DNA of 64,000 nt, from contig NC_092661.1 in NCBI RefSeq assembly GCF_032118995.1, forward strand, positions 9,734,494 to 9,798,493. Reading direction: 5' to 3'. The translations under genes were made by a program, and so were the position numbers. The notes under the pieces were generated by a model. It was not told where the DNA came from, did not search any database, and saw only the letters and a list, made by a program, of their open reading frames with translations. Source of the DNA: Asterias amurensis (Eukaryota; Echinodermata; Asteroidea; Forcipulatida; Asteriidae). Positions 46,776 through 59,799 of the stretch are shown here, piece after piece. Position 1 is the first letter of the stretch. Each line of letters opens with the position of its first letter.

Positions 46776-47117
46776 TTCAATTCAAAACCCAAGTCTGTGT
46801 AAAGTAGACAGCTTTGTGTATTTAAAACTAAGCAAAATTTCCGGTGCACTGATTACAAATGTTGACTGTCTACCCAAGCTGCCATATTGAACAACTTTCT
46901 GTATTTGAGGTTTCTTTAAAAAAAATGTAATCGTTCTCAAAAAATATTGTTCTAAAACCCCAGAGGGTATCATTTTGTCTCTAGAAATTCTTCTCAAAAT
47001 TCTGAATTATCCGTGATGAATCGTGAACAGCTATGACACGCCTGCATTCTGTAAATACTGTAAGCTAACATTCTTATTGAAATACATGTATATCCCTGCA
47101 GAAATCGTTCTTGTTTT

Positions 47118-47585
47118 CTAACCTAACCCTGTTCACACTAGTGACTGGAACTAACCTAAACCTGTTCACACTAGTGACTGGAACTAACCTAACCATGACC
47201 ACACTAGTGACTGTAACTAATCTAACCCTGTTCACACTAGTGACTGTAACTAACCTACTGTAACCCTGTTCACACTAGTGACTGTAGCTCACTCACTGTT
47301 CACACTAGTGACGGTTACTAACCTAACCCTGTTCACACTAGTGACTGTAGCTCACTCGCTGTTCACACTAGTTCACACTAGTGACTGTAACTAACCTAAC
47401 CCTGTTCACACTAGTGACTGTAGCTCACTCACTGTTCACACTAGTGACTGTTACTAGCCTAACCCTGTTCACACTAGTGACTGTAACTCACTCACTGTTC
47501 ACACTAGTTCACACTAGTGACTGTAACTAACCTAACCCTGTTCAGACTAGTGACTGTAACTACCCTCACCCTAATCACACTACAG
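47118..47585 (+). repeat. Minisatellite built on TTCACACTAGTGACTG
   Basis: About 15 copies of TTCACACTAGTGACTG alternate with two spacers, TAACTAACCTAACCCTG and TAGCTCACTCACTG. This gives a two-letter higher-order pattern with period near 30 or 55-60 bases. The core CACTAGTG is self-complementary. Confidence 0.9.
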
Positions 47586-50500
47586 AGTGGAACACCAGAC
47601 CAACAAGAACAAAGTTTATCTTTCCTTGATGCTATCATAATGCACACTGTGTTAAAGGAAGTTTGAATTCCTTGATATTTCTCTCATTCAAATCAATGTT
47701 ACCAAATCAAGGCTGGAAGAGGAATAGTCTGGTTCCTTTTTGTACAATAACTATTAGTATCCATTACTGTTATTGGATACAGGGAACATGACCGTCGGGC
47801 AGAATGATAATCTTTCTAGAAGACTGGGTATATCATTATTGTTCAACCTTGACCGTTGCATGACTGGAAGTGACCATTACTGTAACCCAAACATGACCAA
47901 AAAAAAATAATAATAGGCTGTATACACCATTGGCAAGTAATCAAGGTTTGGCATGACGTTTGATCCACAAAATGATTTTGATTTAAGAGATCCCATTGAA
48001 CATGTTGTCACAAGGTCAAACAGTGCCTTCATTGAGGTCAAAGGAAGACCTATCTATGGCTGAGAGTTGTGTGTGGTGTGTTCCACATGTATGTTTCCAT
48101 TACCTGACCCCAACTACCAATAACAGACTTATTCATTCCTTGTGTACCATCTGTAATATCATTTAAGGAATATGCAGAAATATTTCCAAGATATGTCAAT
48201 GAAAAATATGTTGCCCCCCTTCGGAACGGAAGTAAAACTCTTTCATAAAGGCCTTCTTTCTAGGCTTGATTTTTGTTTGAAACAGGAGATTCAAATGAAA
48301 ACTAGTTTCTAGTTTGGTACTTAAGTCATCCATGGAGAAATTACGATAATCCATTCCGAATCGGGATCAAGTACTTGCCGTCCCTTACTTTAAGACCAAT
48401 GGTGTATACAGCCTTCTACTACATGGAGCTTAGTGGTAGTCTTCAATCAAAGGATATTGACCTATCGTCATTTATAGGATTGCCAATTATTGTTCCTAGG
48501 TCACATCACATGACCAACCTGATCTAAGACAATGGAAAGTGTTTTTCATGTGTTCAGATGTTTGTGTACACAGAATTTAAATGCAGTCAAGTAGGCTTAT
48601 CCAAGTTGTGTGACGTTCATCCACATTAACGATTGTCAGTGTACATCAACTGGTATGCCTAATGAGTGATGTGTATGCAATCTTCTCACAATGATCTAAG
48701 ACAATGGAGCACTGCATTCAAGTATGTGTCGGCAGTGAACTCTGTCCACCATACTGAGGCACACACTTCTCTATCTATGTCCAACAGGTAGAAAAATGTT
48801 GCCATTTTGTGAACTCATTGTCTAAGGAATTTGACCACAACTGTACTACTGTGTACTCTGTACAAATGTGTCAGGATACATGATGTATATGACTGATTGA
48901 TGCTTACACATTAGTTGCATCCATGTACCTACTTTATGCTCATTTTCTTGATTAGGAACACAGCAAAACCAAATAGACGATAGGCCAATACAAACCTCGT
49001 TCCCAAATCAATCCATCTACCTCATTGTTTCAAGGTAGCGTACATCCAAACAACTTGGATGTTTGAGTGAAGTCAGGTTGATGTACGTTGTATATCAAAA
49101 GTAGGTTTAGTTTCCCTCAGTAAATGGGAAAAAAAATTCTGTATTGTGTACATTAGACTCCGAGTCTTTGACCGCTCTGATCTTTTGAACAGCGTGTGCT
49201 TTTATCTGTAGTTGAAGTTTATCCAAGGTGGATTTTTACCTTAGTGAGCTACACACCTTAGATTCAACATTGCACAGTATGTACTTTCTCATGTGGTTGC
49301 AGTTTTTCATAAAGCTGCACTTTGTACATTACAGAAGAAGAGTCTAAACTAAACCAGATTGACAATTGTAATGTATGTCATCATTACAGTATGATACCTT
49401 GACTTCACTATTATACAGCATGTACTGCTGTATGTGGTACATTGGGAACCAGCACAATCACCAATTGTTGCTGTTTTTAAGTCACTTTTGCCCTTCTTGG
49501 GGCAGAAGCAGGAACGAGGTTTGGTCAATACCAAGCAGGGTTTTCATAATGTCCTGAAAGTTCTTCACCTCAAATCAAGTGCCATTGGGCAATTTACTAC
49601 AGTAATGTCTGATAGTATTCATCAACTGTAACATTGCACTGAAGCTCAGTTCAGGTTCATCTATACTGTGATTATCTTGAGCAGTACATTAAAACAACTT
49701 CAGCACCATTGTTCTATCTATGCAAGGCTACATGCAGTTCTTTGTTTAGCTTCTCATCATGCGTGTTTAAAGCAACTCTTATATCTGCAAGGAGACAGTA
49801 TAATTTCTGCTGCAGTGACCAGGGGATAAGGCAACAGCACCTCATAATTAATGAGGTTATTGATTGTAACTATTCCCTTTCTTCATTTGTCATAATTTCA
49901 ATTTGCCTGCTTCCCTTCTCCTGTCTGTACACACATACATTTTTGCCATTATCCACCTCAACTCAGCAAGGAGGCTGAGCTTTTCTCTTCTTTATTTGAG
50001 CACACAGGTGAAGAACTTTCAGGACTCAAATGCTGAGTTTTTGGTTGATGTTTTGAACATTTAATTTCAGGCCTGTGGTACTGACATTGGTACGATTTTG
50101 TTTAGCTTAATTACCAATTAATAGTTGGCAAAAGAAACTATAACTACATGTACATGTAGTACCATACTCCAGGCCTGGACAGAATCTAGTCAAGTTTCTG
50201 ATACCTAAGTCTGATAAACATTCAAGGCATTGACACTATTAGCACTAAATAAAAAATATGTTAATTTTGTAAGAATGAGACGTCTGCTCAATCAATAATT
50301 ACAGTGTTCAATGCTTCTTAGATTGTTGTTGCCAAGGTGGGAGTTGCTGGGCTGGCCTGCCCAGAACTAACAAGATTCCCCCAGCACTCCTGAGTGAAAT
50401 ACACTGTGCTGCCCGGCACAGATTTCCCCCATATTGCACTTCGACAATGAAGGCCCCATTTCTAAACATGAATAATTTGGTTGGTCTGCTCACCCTTGGT

Positions 50501-52839
50501 CATGTTGGTGGATCTAGAGGCCACCACTAAAATTGGTCTAGCTCGGACAACACTGGTGTTTAGTTTTGTCAATGCCTTGATGTAAAGTAACCTCAGTTCA
50601 CAGGTTGTTGCAGTTTCACTGTAACAACTTCTTCATTGTCTTATAGTTTATCATTGTTTGAAAACCCTGCTTGGTATTGCCTTAGATTGAAGACTAAAGG
50701 TTATACATACTACTCCTAGATACACATTATTGAGGATGTATAGTTACAGTACATGAATTCTAACTTCAATTAAAGTTACCATGGACCTATCTAACAGGAC
50801 TGGGACCCCTGTGTCGACACCACAGTTTTACCGGTCGATACTGAGGGACCCACCACATCGCCCATGTTCAGCCCTAATTTATAGTATGGTGCTCTACCTT
50901 AGCACACCAGGCCATCTCTCTACAGAGACTAGAAGAGTTTGGCTACTTTATGTTTCCCTGGTTTGGGACCCTGTGTTGCAGTCTAGCCGGTGCCATCCAA
51001 TATGCAAACTGGCATTTTAGACAAATTATCCTCAGTTTTAGAGGGTTTTGGTATTCAACTCAATACATTTGACTGACTGCAACACCTAAGACTGAATACT
51101 GATTTGAGGAGTTACAAGTTAATCATTTCAGTTTCATCACTAAGTAGATATAGATCTTTTAACAGATCTGCCATCTTGGTTTTTCTCAAACACAATTGAT
51201 TGAGAACCCAAATGAGGCTTGGTCAAAAATAGACTGGTGCCTTTGAAATTTCAATGGTGAATTCACATTTTGTCTGGATAACAGACAAGCCCTTAAAGGT
51301 TTACTTCTGTTTTAGTCGAGTCGTATTGGTTTTGCCGATTTATTCAATCGTATCAAAGCTTCAATTGGCGGAAAGATTTTGGCACAAGAAAGTTCAAGAT
51401 TCAACTGCTTTGGTTGAATCATTTGATGAACCTTTTAAAATGTATGGATACAGAAATAATGGACACTATGTCCTCAAATGTGTAGATTCACATTAACTTT
51501 CTTATTTCATTCACATTTTAACATCATTTTGTTGTTAAGAACTTCACTGAAATCTGTAATTGCCTCGCATCGTTTTAGTATTTTAAATGTAGACATATTG
51601 AATGTTTTTAAATACTTCATAGAAACATGAGAAGGCATTGGATTGTTTGCCTAGGTTCTCATTTTAAATAAAACTATCTGTGAAATCTGTAAAAAAATGG
51701 CAGCTACTTCAACTCAAAATTGTTTAAATTTTTGTTTCATCCAAGTTTACTTTCGTCAGATTTATACTTTGAGCTTAAAAAGGTGTTTTCAAATAGTTTA
51801 ATTTCTTAACATGTACTACTTCAAACTTTTGTTTTCTTCATTTTTGGCTATTTTTTATTTAAAGAGATTGAAATGAGATTTCGAAAGAAATTTAAAAATG
51901 ATCAATGGGATTGATTGATTTTAAGTTGGATACTTTAGGAATTTCTATTTTATAATTGACTGATGATATAACAAAACTACAACCATAGTGGATTGTAGTT
52001 TATCAATGTTTGTGCTTACAAAGGTCTCCTCAATTTGGAATTATTTTGTGTGTGAAAATACGTCCCTTTTTGTGTATTTTTCATCAAAGGAATTTTGACA
52101 ATTCAATTTCGCTAAATGGCGTAACCTAAATTGCTGTTTGTTCCTACTCTTGTTGATTTTTTATACCATGATGAATTGCAAATTTTGGTTTTAAAACTAA
52201 GTCCACTTAATTGTAGGACTTGACTTTATGCACAATATGAAGCAGAGTTTAACAAGAGTTGGTGAGACAATTAACCACATGAACAGCTTACTGATGTGAC
52301 TATAATCTAATATTGCATTTACAAACTCCTGAGAAATACATCACAAAATGTTCCATATTTGTACAAAATTCATTTTCATGGATTGAAAGACCATGATGCA
52401 ACATGAACTCCTGAAATCTCCAGGGAGAAGTTTCACAGCAGGGTTGAAGGTTTTCTCTCCATGAGCAATCCCTGGAATGGAGGACAGGTACATCCTTGAC
52501 TCTATGGAAAGAAACTGATTATTAGAGTTCAAAAGACCCTACCATGTTGTAGCCAACTTTGGGTCCTTGATTCATCCAGACTTCAGAATCGGGAAAGATG
52601 ACACATCACAAACAGCCAAACGCCAGTTAAATGCAGATAGAGGGCAACTCACCGACCAGCCTGCCGACACCTGCGGGCGGAGAACACTCGTGCGAGCACC
52701 AGGATGGCTTGCATGCACCGGGGTGCCAAAAGGGGAGGGGATACATTCATGAGCTGTTGGTAGAACACAATTAAATGTCTCATTAGTAACACTGCATTGG
52801 ATTTCATTGAACAATTTCTAAAAAGTTGAATATTTTGCA

Positions 52840-52960
52840 CCAGGAAATTAGAGGGTGAAAGGAAGATCCAGAATGAAAAAAATAAAAATAATTTGGCAAT
52901 CGTTTTGGAGAGTAAAAGGAAGATCCAGAATGAAAAAAAAAAGTTTTGGCAATCATTTTG
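52840..52960 (+). repeat. Two-copy tandem duplication, about 70 bp
   Basis: GAAAGGAAGATCCAGAATGA plus an A-run and TTTGGCAATCGTTTTG occur twice in succession. Confidence 0.7.
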
Positions 52961-54964
52961 AAATGCAGCAAATATGAGACAATAATAGGGTACAAGACTG
53001 GTTAACACAAGAACTGCCACAATATGAATTTTTTGGATAACACTTCAACTTGGTAAAGTATAACTTGGTGTCTCCCCTGCCTGGTCAAATGTTTAAGAGA
53101 CCATCTCATTGCCTTTTACCAATATACCAACCTCACTGCAAAGATTGGTCATCATGGAAATACAAATCGAAAAGTGTTTTTTTATCATGTATTTTCCTTG
53201 ACCGATGGGTCCTATGTATCAACAATGCATTGTGTGTAAAGCCCTGTGGTACTTTCTTGTTAGTTAGAGCGCTATATACCTTGACTTATTATTAATGCAC
53301 AATTTGGAGGTGAAGATTGAATAATCATGCGTTTGCGTTAGCGCTGCTGTCTTGTCAACACTGCTGTCTTGTCAACACTGATAAAAGACGCTTTTTGGGG
53401 CTGGAATCTGCATCAGTTTTTGTTACTGTGACCTGCCATCTGACAAAGTCAGCAGAGTAATAAGGAGTTTATAGGAATACTGTCTTTGTCACATCAGCAG
53501 ACATAACTACAGTGTGCCTGAATTTAAAAAAATTGTGGTTTTCCAAATGTGGACGGAGTTCATGTATCAGCAATCTTGTACCCAGCTACCAACATGCGTT
53601 CTGTGTGTTTCCCCAATGGGTTATTATTTTAAACACATTAACCATTAACTACAGGTACAGCATTGGTTACGATACTAGTACTAATATTTGAATTAAAAAA
53701 AATACTTTGATAAGAGAGATCTCAACTAGAAAAAAAATACTTTGGTTTCATGGAATAATTATTTCAGACATTTCCTGAAAATGGCAAGATGTTGGCCAAA
53801 CCTTGTATTGAAGACAACGATGTTTCAAAGTTTGGGGCTTGATAGTGAAAAAATGATCTAGTGCTATCTTGTAAAAGAGTCAGTTCAAGATAAGATTTAA
53901 AATAAAAAGGCAAATTTGTCAATATTTTACATTGGTGTTTGGCTTGTCTGGAAAAAGATCTGGCAAGCATCAGTTTTAAAGATGCATGTAAAACGAGTTG
54001 AACCTTTAAGAAAACCTGCTCTTTAAATTTTTACTGAACTAACTATACTTTAAAGTTTGTTTTTACCTTTGCCAACAGTGTTACTATGGCTGTAGATCGG
54101 TGCATAAAAAAAAACAGTTCTATAAAATTTGTGTATTTTTCGATAATGGGTTTTGGTAACTTTTCAACGAGTATTTTGCCTTAAAATATCAAATTATTAC
54201 AAATCTTTTTGGCCTTTCACTTTGGAGAATATCATAATCAATAACAGACTGAACTTTATGTTAATTCAATAAAAAAAGATAACAAAATAATCCTACCTAC
54301 ATGTATAGTAACCAAACCAATGCTGTACCATTAATCTTATTGACCACATGCTTACAAATAGAATGACCTCAAGCAATGCAAGGCGATTCCTGTTTTTTTT
54401 GGCATTTTGTACCAGAAACATAAAAGCAAGAATTCTACAAAAATCAACAGCTACAAAAAATTGTGAGTTGCTCCCCTTTTACCAAAAAAAAACAAAAAAA
54501 CCCATCATTTTTCGTATATGAAAGATTTAAAAAAAAAAAATCCTTTTTAAGCTGTGTACACTTTTTGTGTCTGCATGAATCGTATGCTCAAAGCTCATTT
54601 GTAAACATGTGGACACAAGTCTTTATAATTGTAAGCCAGCCCCTCACACCAATTGCTTTGAAGTATAAATGTATACTGCTGAAGTTTAAAAAAAAAAAAA
54701 AAATTGTACAGGTAAATATTTTGCTCCTTATTTAGCACTTTTGACTCATATTAATTTTTTGTCAACCATCACAGTTTGTGCTTACTTTTTTAAGGGGTAG
54801 CCTTGTTCGTGCACGTTGCTAATTTAATTTGTCATACTTTATGGTTGAATTTTCAAATTTGTTGAAAATCTCTTTTAAGGAGATTGCAGCAAAACTGTCA
54901 AAATGTTCTCTCTACAACTTAAATCATTTATTGTATTTTCAAAAATCAGGACAATTTTTCCTGC

Positions 54965-55078
54965 ATTGCATCTTCTTCAACTTAACCTTTTAGTACTTTT
55001 TGTGAGGGGCTTTTTTAAAGTCTTAAAATGCATCTTCTTCAACTTAACCTTTTAGTACTTTTTTTGTGAGGGGCTGTT
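54965..55078 (+). repeat. Two-copy tandem duplication, about 62 bp
   Basis: TGCATCTTCTTCAACTTAAC, then CTTTTAGTACTTTTTGTGAG and GGGCT occur twice, almost identical, so the event is recent. Confidence 0.8.
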
Positions 55079-55689
55079 AACATTTCTACAAAGTAAATAA
55101 TTCAAAATGATCCTGTTCAATTCCTCCAGATGAATGTCCATACTCCACTTCACTTTGACCCCAGGTGACCTCATGTCAAACTGGGGTCAAAAGGTTATCT
55201 ATGAATGTGCTTTATTTCCGCACAAGAGCAAAGTCTTTCATATCATGGTGTCACTTAAGTGTTCCATTAATTTATGACGTATAGTTAGCCTCAAGAAAGT
55301 CAAGCAGTCATTTACTGATCATTAGTTTAGTCAAAGAAGCATTCCATGCTTTTAACAGTGTTGGCTGAAAAGATGATGAACATTGGCAGGATTTCCAAGA
55401 GTCTTTGCAGAAACCACCTCCTCCTCTGACAAGTTAATGAACAAAATCCTCAGTTCAGTGTTTGTCTGCAGTGTCAAGAAATGTTCCAGCATGGAAGGTG
55501 TTAAACGCAGGTCTAAAGTCCATCAACAGTTTGTCTTGAACAGCGGCATTGTGTCTCAAAGTCTTGTATCCATGGCATGATTGAAGTCCAAGTCTTCGCA
55601 GAAGTCTCTGTAGAAGGGGTGTCACTGTAGCATTGCATCTCAAATCTTTGTTGACGTGATGGGTAGATCTCTCATGTTTCATGACGCCT

Positions 55690-55850
55690 TGTAGTCATCC
55701 ATTTCCCTGGGTTGTAACAACGTGCAGTACTTCATGGCGAGTATTAACAACGCTGGATGAAGAGACACCAAAGAGCTCTAGTTAGTCGCCATGTAGTCAC
55801 CCATTTCCCCGGGTACTAACAACGTGCAGTAGTTCATGGCGAACATTTCT
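55690..55850 (+). repeat. Two-copy duplication, about 105 bp
   Basis: GTAGTCATCCATTTCCCTGG and GTAGTCACCCATTTCCCCGG each lead into AACAACGTGCAGTA and TTCATGGCGA. Confidence 0.7.
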
Positions 55851-55878
55851 TCTTTTCTCCTTCCTCTTCTTCAAGTGA

Positions 55879-55947
55879 CATCTTGGGAAGAGCATCTTGG
55901 GAAGAGCATCTTGGGAAGAGCATCTTGGGAAGAGCATCTTGGGAGGA
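55879..55947 (+). repeat. 14-bp minisatellite, five units
   Basis: CATCTTGGGAAGAG repeated five times, the last with GGAGGAG. Units are essentially identical, pointing to recent slippage. Confidence 0.9.
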
Positions 55948-55985
55948 GAGACTCCAATCCAAGCTGATGCCTTTAGTTCTCACTC

Positions 55986-58900
55986 TCAGAGATCGTCATA
56001 CATGATGCTGGGCTGTGCTGGAATCTGAGTAAAAAACAAAGCAAACAAAAACATGAAACGACTACAAACCTACAAAGGGTGTATATCACAGATTTACAAA
56101 TAACTTACAGGGTTTACAGAAGGTAATGGTGAGAGACTTCTCTTGAAATAATAATCCATGAAATGCTTTACTTTTTGAGAATACATTAAAACAATATCAA
56201 TTCTCGAAATAGAGAATTACAGATTTATTTTAAACACATGTCATGACACGGCGAAAAGTGCCGAAACAAGGGTGGGTTTTCACGTTATTTTCTCCCGACT
56301 CCGATGACAGATTGAGCCTAAATTTTTCATAGGTTTATTTATACACGAAGTGTGGGCCTTGGATTGGACAATACTGTGTGTACCCAAAGTGTCCAACAAT
56401 GGCTTTAAAAATGTCTTTTTTAAGAATTTAGAAAAATATATGACTTGATTTGATTTATTTATAATGAACATCGGAATAATCAATTGGTGGAAGGAAAAAT
56501 AAGTCATATTCCCCATCCCAAAAATGACATTGTCCACGCCCCCCCCCCCCCACATGTAAAGTCCCCCATGTAAAGTTGTTGTTGGTCCAGATCCAGGGGC
56601 TTAAAAATGCAGCATTACACTGACTTACAATCTGTGTGTCCCGGCCCACAGCCATGAAATGGCAAAATTTCATAAATGAAACATTTGTTTACTTAAAATT
56701 TGACTCTCTTACCATGTATGGAAATCACATAAACGTCGCTGCTGTCAGAATAATGAGCTGCACTTTCATACTCGTAGAAAAACTTCAATCATTTTGTGTC
56801 AATTTTGTCAAGTGCGTTCAACTTTCAAGTGCGGCGCCATTAACATCACTTATTTTAGACGCATGAGGGCGGTATTCTACTTTGTGAATAGTTTTCTGCA
56901 ACTAAACTGGGCAAGGACCGAAGATACACTAAGTTTTTTTGTTTTTGTTTATAAAAACAAGTAATATTATTATATTTATTGGTCGGATAGGATAACTTTA
57001 AAGTTGCTCATTAGGATTAAAGAAAAACTTCCATCGCACTGCCGCTTCTTTTAGGAGTGGACCCTGAGTAAAAAATATAAATAAGTATAGGGCGGCTTTA
57101 TTTTCTTACACCAGGGCCGAATTTCATAAAGCTGCTAAGCACAAAAAATTGCTAAGCATGGAATTTCTACCTTTGTAAAAACAGGATTACCAACCAAATT
57201 TCAATTGTTGCATATTCCTTGTTACTGGTATTCAGCTGTTGTTTGCTAATCCTGAAAAAAATACGTTGAAATTTGGTTGGTAATCCTGTTTTTATCAAGG
57301 AAGAAATTTCATGCGAAGCAAATTGTTGTGCTTAGCAGCTCTATGAAATTGGGCCCTGTTAGTTTTGTCCTGTATTTTTAACGTCTGTTTTTTTTGTGGT
57401 CTGTCTGTTCGTAGGCTGGGGAACAAAAGTTGTGCTTCTCCCCGGACCTATATGTTGCCTTTTTGTTTGAAGTTTTACCTTTTATTATATTTTATATTTT
57501 TACAATAATTTTGTCCATTACTTTGGATTATACACTATTTTGCAACATTGAATAAACGTTTATGTCTATCTATCTATCTATCTATGCAAACTATGAATTT
57601 TTCCACCAGTTTTGTTCATGCCCCAAAAATATGGATGAAATATTAATCATTGCTTAAATAAATGTGCATTATGCATTATAAACTTACATACTATTTTGAC
57701 TGGAAATAATATACATTTTCAAAGAACAAATTGTGCGCAACCTGTTTTGCTATTGCATTTATATTTATATAAGGCTGTTGTTTCAAATACATTGATGATA
57801 CCTTTAACAAATTAATGTAGTCCTACCTATGATTAATTTTTATGATTTTTTTCTTCAAAATAAAACAAAATGAGATTTGAAAGTAACAAAAAATAATGAT
57901 TGCGTGTGATTTTTTTTTTAAAACTTACTGAATGGTCTGTCTGCCTCTCCGAAGCAGCCCCCGCATTCCTGCCCAAGGTGCCCGATCAAACAAGCAATAA
58001 TCAAACAAGGGCAATTTAATGAATAATCACACTAATTTGATTTATTTGTTGAAGCAAAAAATCACAGTGACGTACTGATTATAGTTGAAAGTCCTATAGT
58101 CTTATAGTTGGCCCCCTATCCAAACTCTAGGTAAATTAAAGTGTGTTAACGACGAGAAACTTTGCATTACTTATTTATTTCCGCAACTTATTTGACCGAA
58201 AGTTATTCTTCATCAAAAGTACATTAATCTATGGTGGCGTTCAATAAATAAGTACTACTTGGCATGTTTGAAATGCCGACTGCTCTATATTTCGACACTG
58301 TTCCCTCGCTAAGGTAGGGATTAGGTAGGGTTGGTTAGGATTATACACTGTGTGTCCGAACTTGGGGTGTAATGTTGAAATTCCTTAGTAACAATTTTAA
58401 GTGTTTTTTTTTTGCTCCTACATTTTTTTGTAGATTATCACTCGGAGGTATTATATTTTCCTCATAACAAGATCGTTATTTAGCTCGTTGCTTCCAGAAC
58501 ACACGTTGATTACTAATTTTAATAATAATGGGTAAATATTTTTTTGGAAACGCATTGTTTAAAGGCAGTGGACACTATTGGTAATTGTCAAAGACTAGCC
58601 TTTACAGTTGGTGTATCTCAACATATGCATAAAATAACAAACCTGTGAAAATTTGAGCTCAAGTGGTCGTCGAACTTGCGAGATAATAATGAAAGAAAAA
58701 TAACCCTTGTCACACGAAGTTGTGTGCATTTAGATGGTTGATTTCGAGACCTCAAGTTCTAAATCTGAGGTCTCGAAATCAAATTGGTGGTAAATTACTT
58801 CTTTCTCGAAAACTATGTCACTTCAGAGGGAGCCGTTTCTCACAATGTGTTATACCATCAACCTCTCCCCATTACTTGTCACCAAGAAAGGTTTCATGCT

Positions 58901-59794
58901 AATTATTATTTAGAGTAATTAACAATAGTCTCCACTGCCTTTTAAATGATCCATATTGATCTGATTGAGGATCAATAATATATAGCAAAAGATATCCTTT
59001 GGTAATAATTATTGTCAAAGTCATGCACAAGATAACAAACTTGGAAAATTTGAACTCATTTGGTAGTTGGAGTTGCGGGGTAATAATAGAAGAAAAAACA
59101 CCCTTATCACACTAAGTTGTGTGCTTTCAGATGCTTGATTTCGAGCCTTCAATTTCTAAATCTGAGGTCTCGAAATCAAATCCGTTGAAAATTACTTCTT
59201 TCTCGAAAACTACTTTACTTCAGAGGGAGCTGTTTTTCACAATATTATGTTATACTATCAACAGCTCCCCATTACGCGTTACCAAGTAAGGTTTTATGTT
59301 AATAATTATTTTGAGTAATTACCAATAATGCCCGGCTACTGCCTTTAAAGGATTTGGGTATTTTTTTTCAAAATGTCCATAGATTTACATTAAACTTACA
59401 GGGTTTGAAGATAATGATAGTGGAAAGCTTCCCTTCAAATGAGGTGCTGTAGTTTTTGAGAAATGAGTAAAACAATGTCATGAAAAAAACGTTTGTAAAT
59501 GCTTAAAATAATTTTCGTCTAACAAGACAAAAATTATTTGCATGGCATTGTTTTACTCATTTCACAAAAACTACAGCACCTCAGCAACTAATATTTTCAG
59601 GGAAGCTTTCGACTATCATTATCTTCAAACTGTGTAAGTTTAGTGTAAATCTGTGAACATTGTGTTTTTTTGTCCTACAAAAGTTACATACACCCTTTAA
59701 GGGAAAAATGTTGATTTGACCTGTCCCCCAGCATGTTGGATGACGATGGAGCCAGAAAGAAATGGGCAGGGTCCATTGAAACCAGATGTCGACT
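55986..59794 (-). CDS. Candidate 3' end of an unrecognised gene, three small exons
   Basis: Three minus-strand segments with splice-like borders join in frame: 59794-59721 (74 nt, 24 codons plus AG), 57968-57929 (40 nt) and 56024-55986 (39 nt ending in TGA). The first border codon, AG|G, gives Arg. The last exon has a strong pyrimidine-rich acceptor ending in ACTCAG and encodes IPAQPSIMYDDL. The middle exon has a consensus GTAAGT donor. The first exon's donor (GTCAAA) and the acceptors of the first two are weak. No domain is recognisable and no convincing upstream exon was found before the neighbouring gene's terminal exon at 63.5 kb. It was found by looking for phase agreement, so chance is a real alternative. 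Confidence 0.25.
56070..56410. mobile_element. Interspersed element of another family, diverged
   Basis: Starts around ACAAAGGGTGTATATCACAG and passes through GAAAAGTGCCGAAACAAGGG and TTTTCTCCCGACTCCGATGA to GTGTCCAACAATGGC. The blocks resemble the 59.35 kb family and family 1 in layout but do not pair as well. Boundaries are approximate. Confidence 0.4.
57112..57358. mobile_element. GGGCCC foldback element
   Basis: CAGGGCCGAATTTCATAAAG at the left and CTATGAAATTGGGCCCTG at the right, with the same ACAGGATTACCAACCAAATT / AATTTGGTTGGTAATCCTG inner arms. A retrotransposon-like tail follows (57359-57590). Confidence 0.8.
57359..57592 (+). mobile_element. Retrotransposon-like 3' tail with (TCTA)n
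   Basis: T-rich sequence ending TTGAATAAACGTTTATG followed by a TCTA microsatellite (57567-57590). A poly(A)-like signal directly joined to a simple repeat is typical of non-LTR 3' ends. No coding part is seen. Confidence 0.4.
58559..58945 (+). mobile_element. TTAA MITE family 1, full copy
   Basis: TTAAAGGCAGTGGACACTAT at the left, CTCCACTGCCTTTTAA at the right, central hairpin intact. Confidence 0.8.
58999..59348 (+). mobile_element. TTAA MITE family 1, 5' truncated
   Basis: Begins inside the family near ATTGTCAAAG and ends ATTACCAATAATGCCCGG plus CTGCCTTTAA. It abuts the palindromic element at 59349. Confidence 0.7.
59349..59703. mobile_element. Palindromic element with TTTGAAGATAATGATAG arms
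   Basis: ATAGATTTACATTAAACTTA and (reverse complement) CACAGATTTACACTAAACTT, plus CTACAG/CTGTAG, AAATGAGTAAAACAATG and complementary arms across about 350 bases. It shares its left TTTAAAG with the preceding MITE. Confidence 0.7.
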
Positions 59795-59799
59795 CTGCA

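Larger units (their letters stand above)
47600..55689. other. Unique AT/T-rich sequence, no gene recognised
   Basis: About 8 kb with two small duplications (listed separately) and no interspersed element that I recognise. Open frames are short. A 14-base match to the miR-31 core occurs at about 53784 but was rejected (see rejected list). Confidence 0.45.

Noticed and set aside
53784..53806. GGCAAGATGTTGGC, a 14-base match to the core of bilaterian miR-31 as I remember it
   Set aside because: The flanks do not fold into a precursor hairpin: only a six-base CCAAAC/GUUUGG pairing follows, then mismatches. The 3' half of the mature sequence also differs. Treated as chance.
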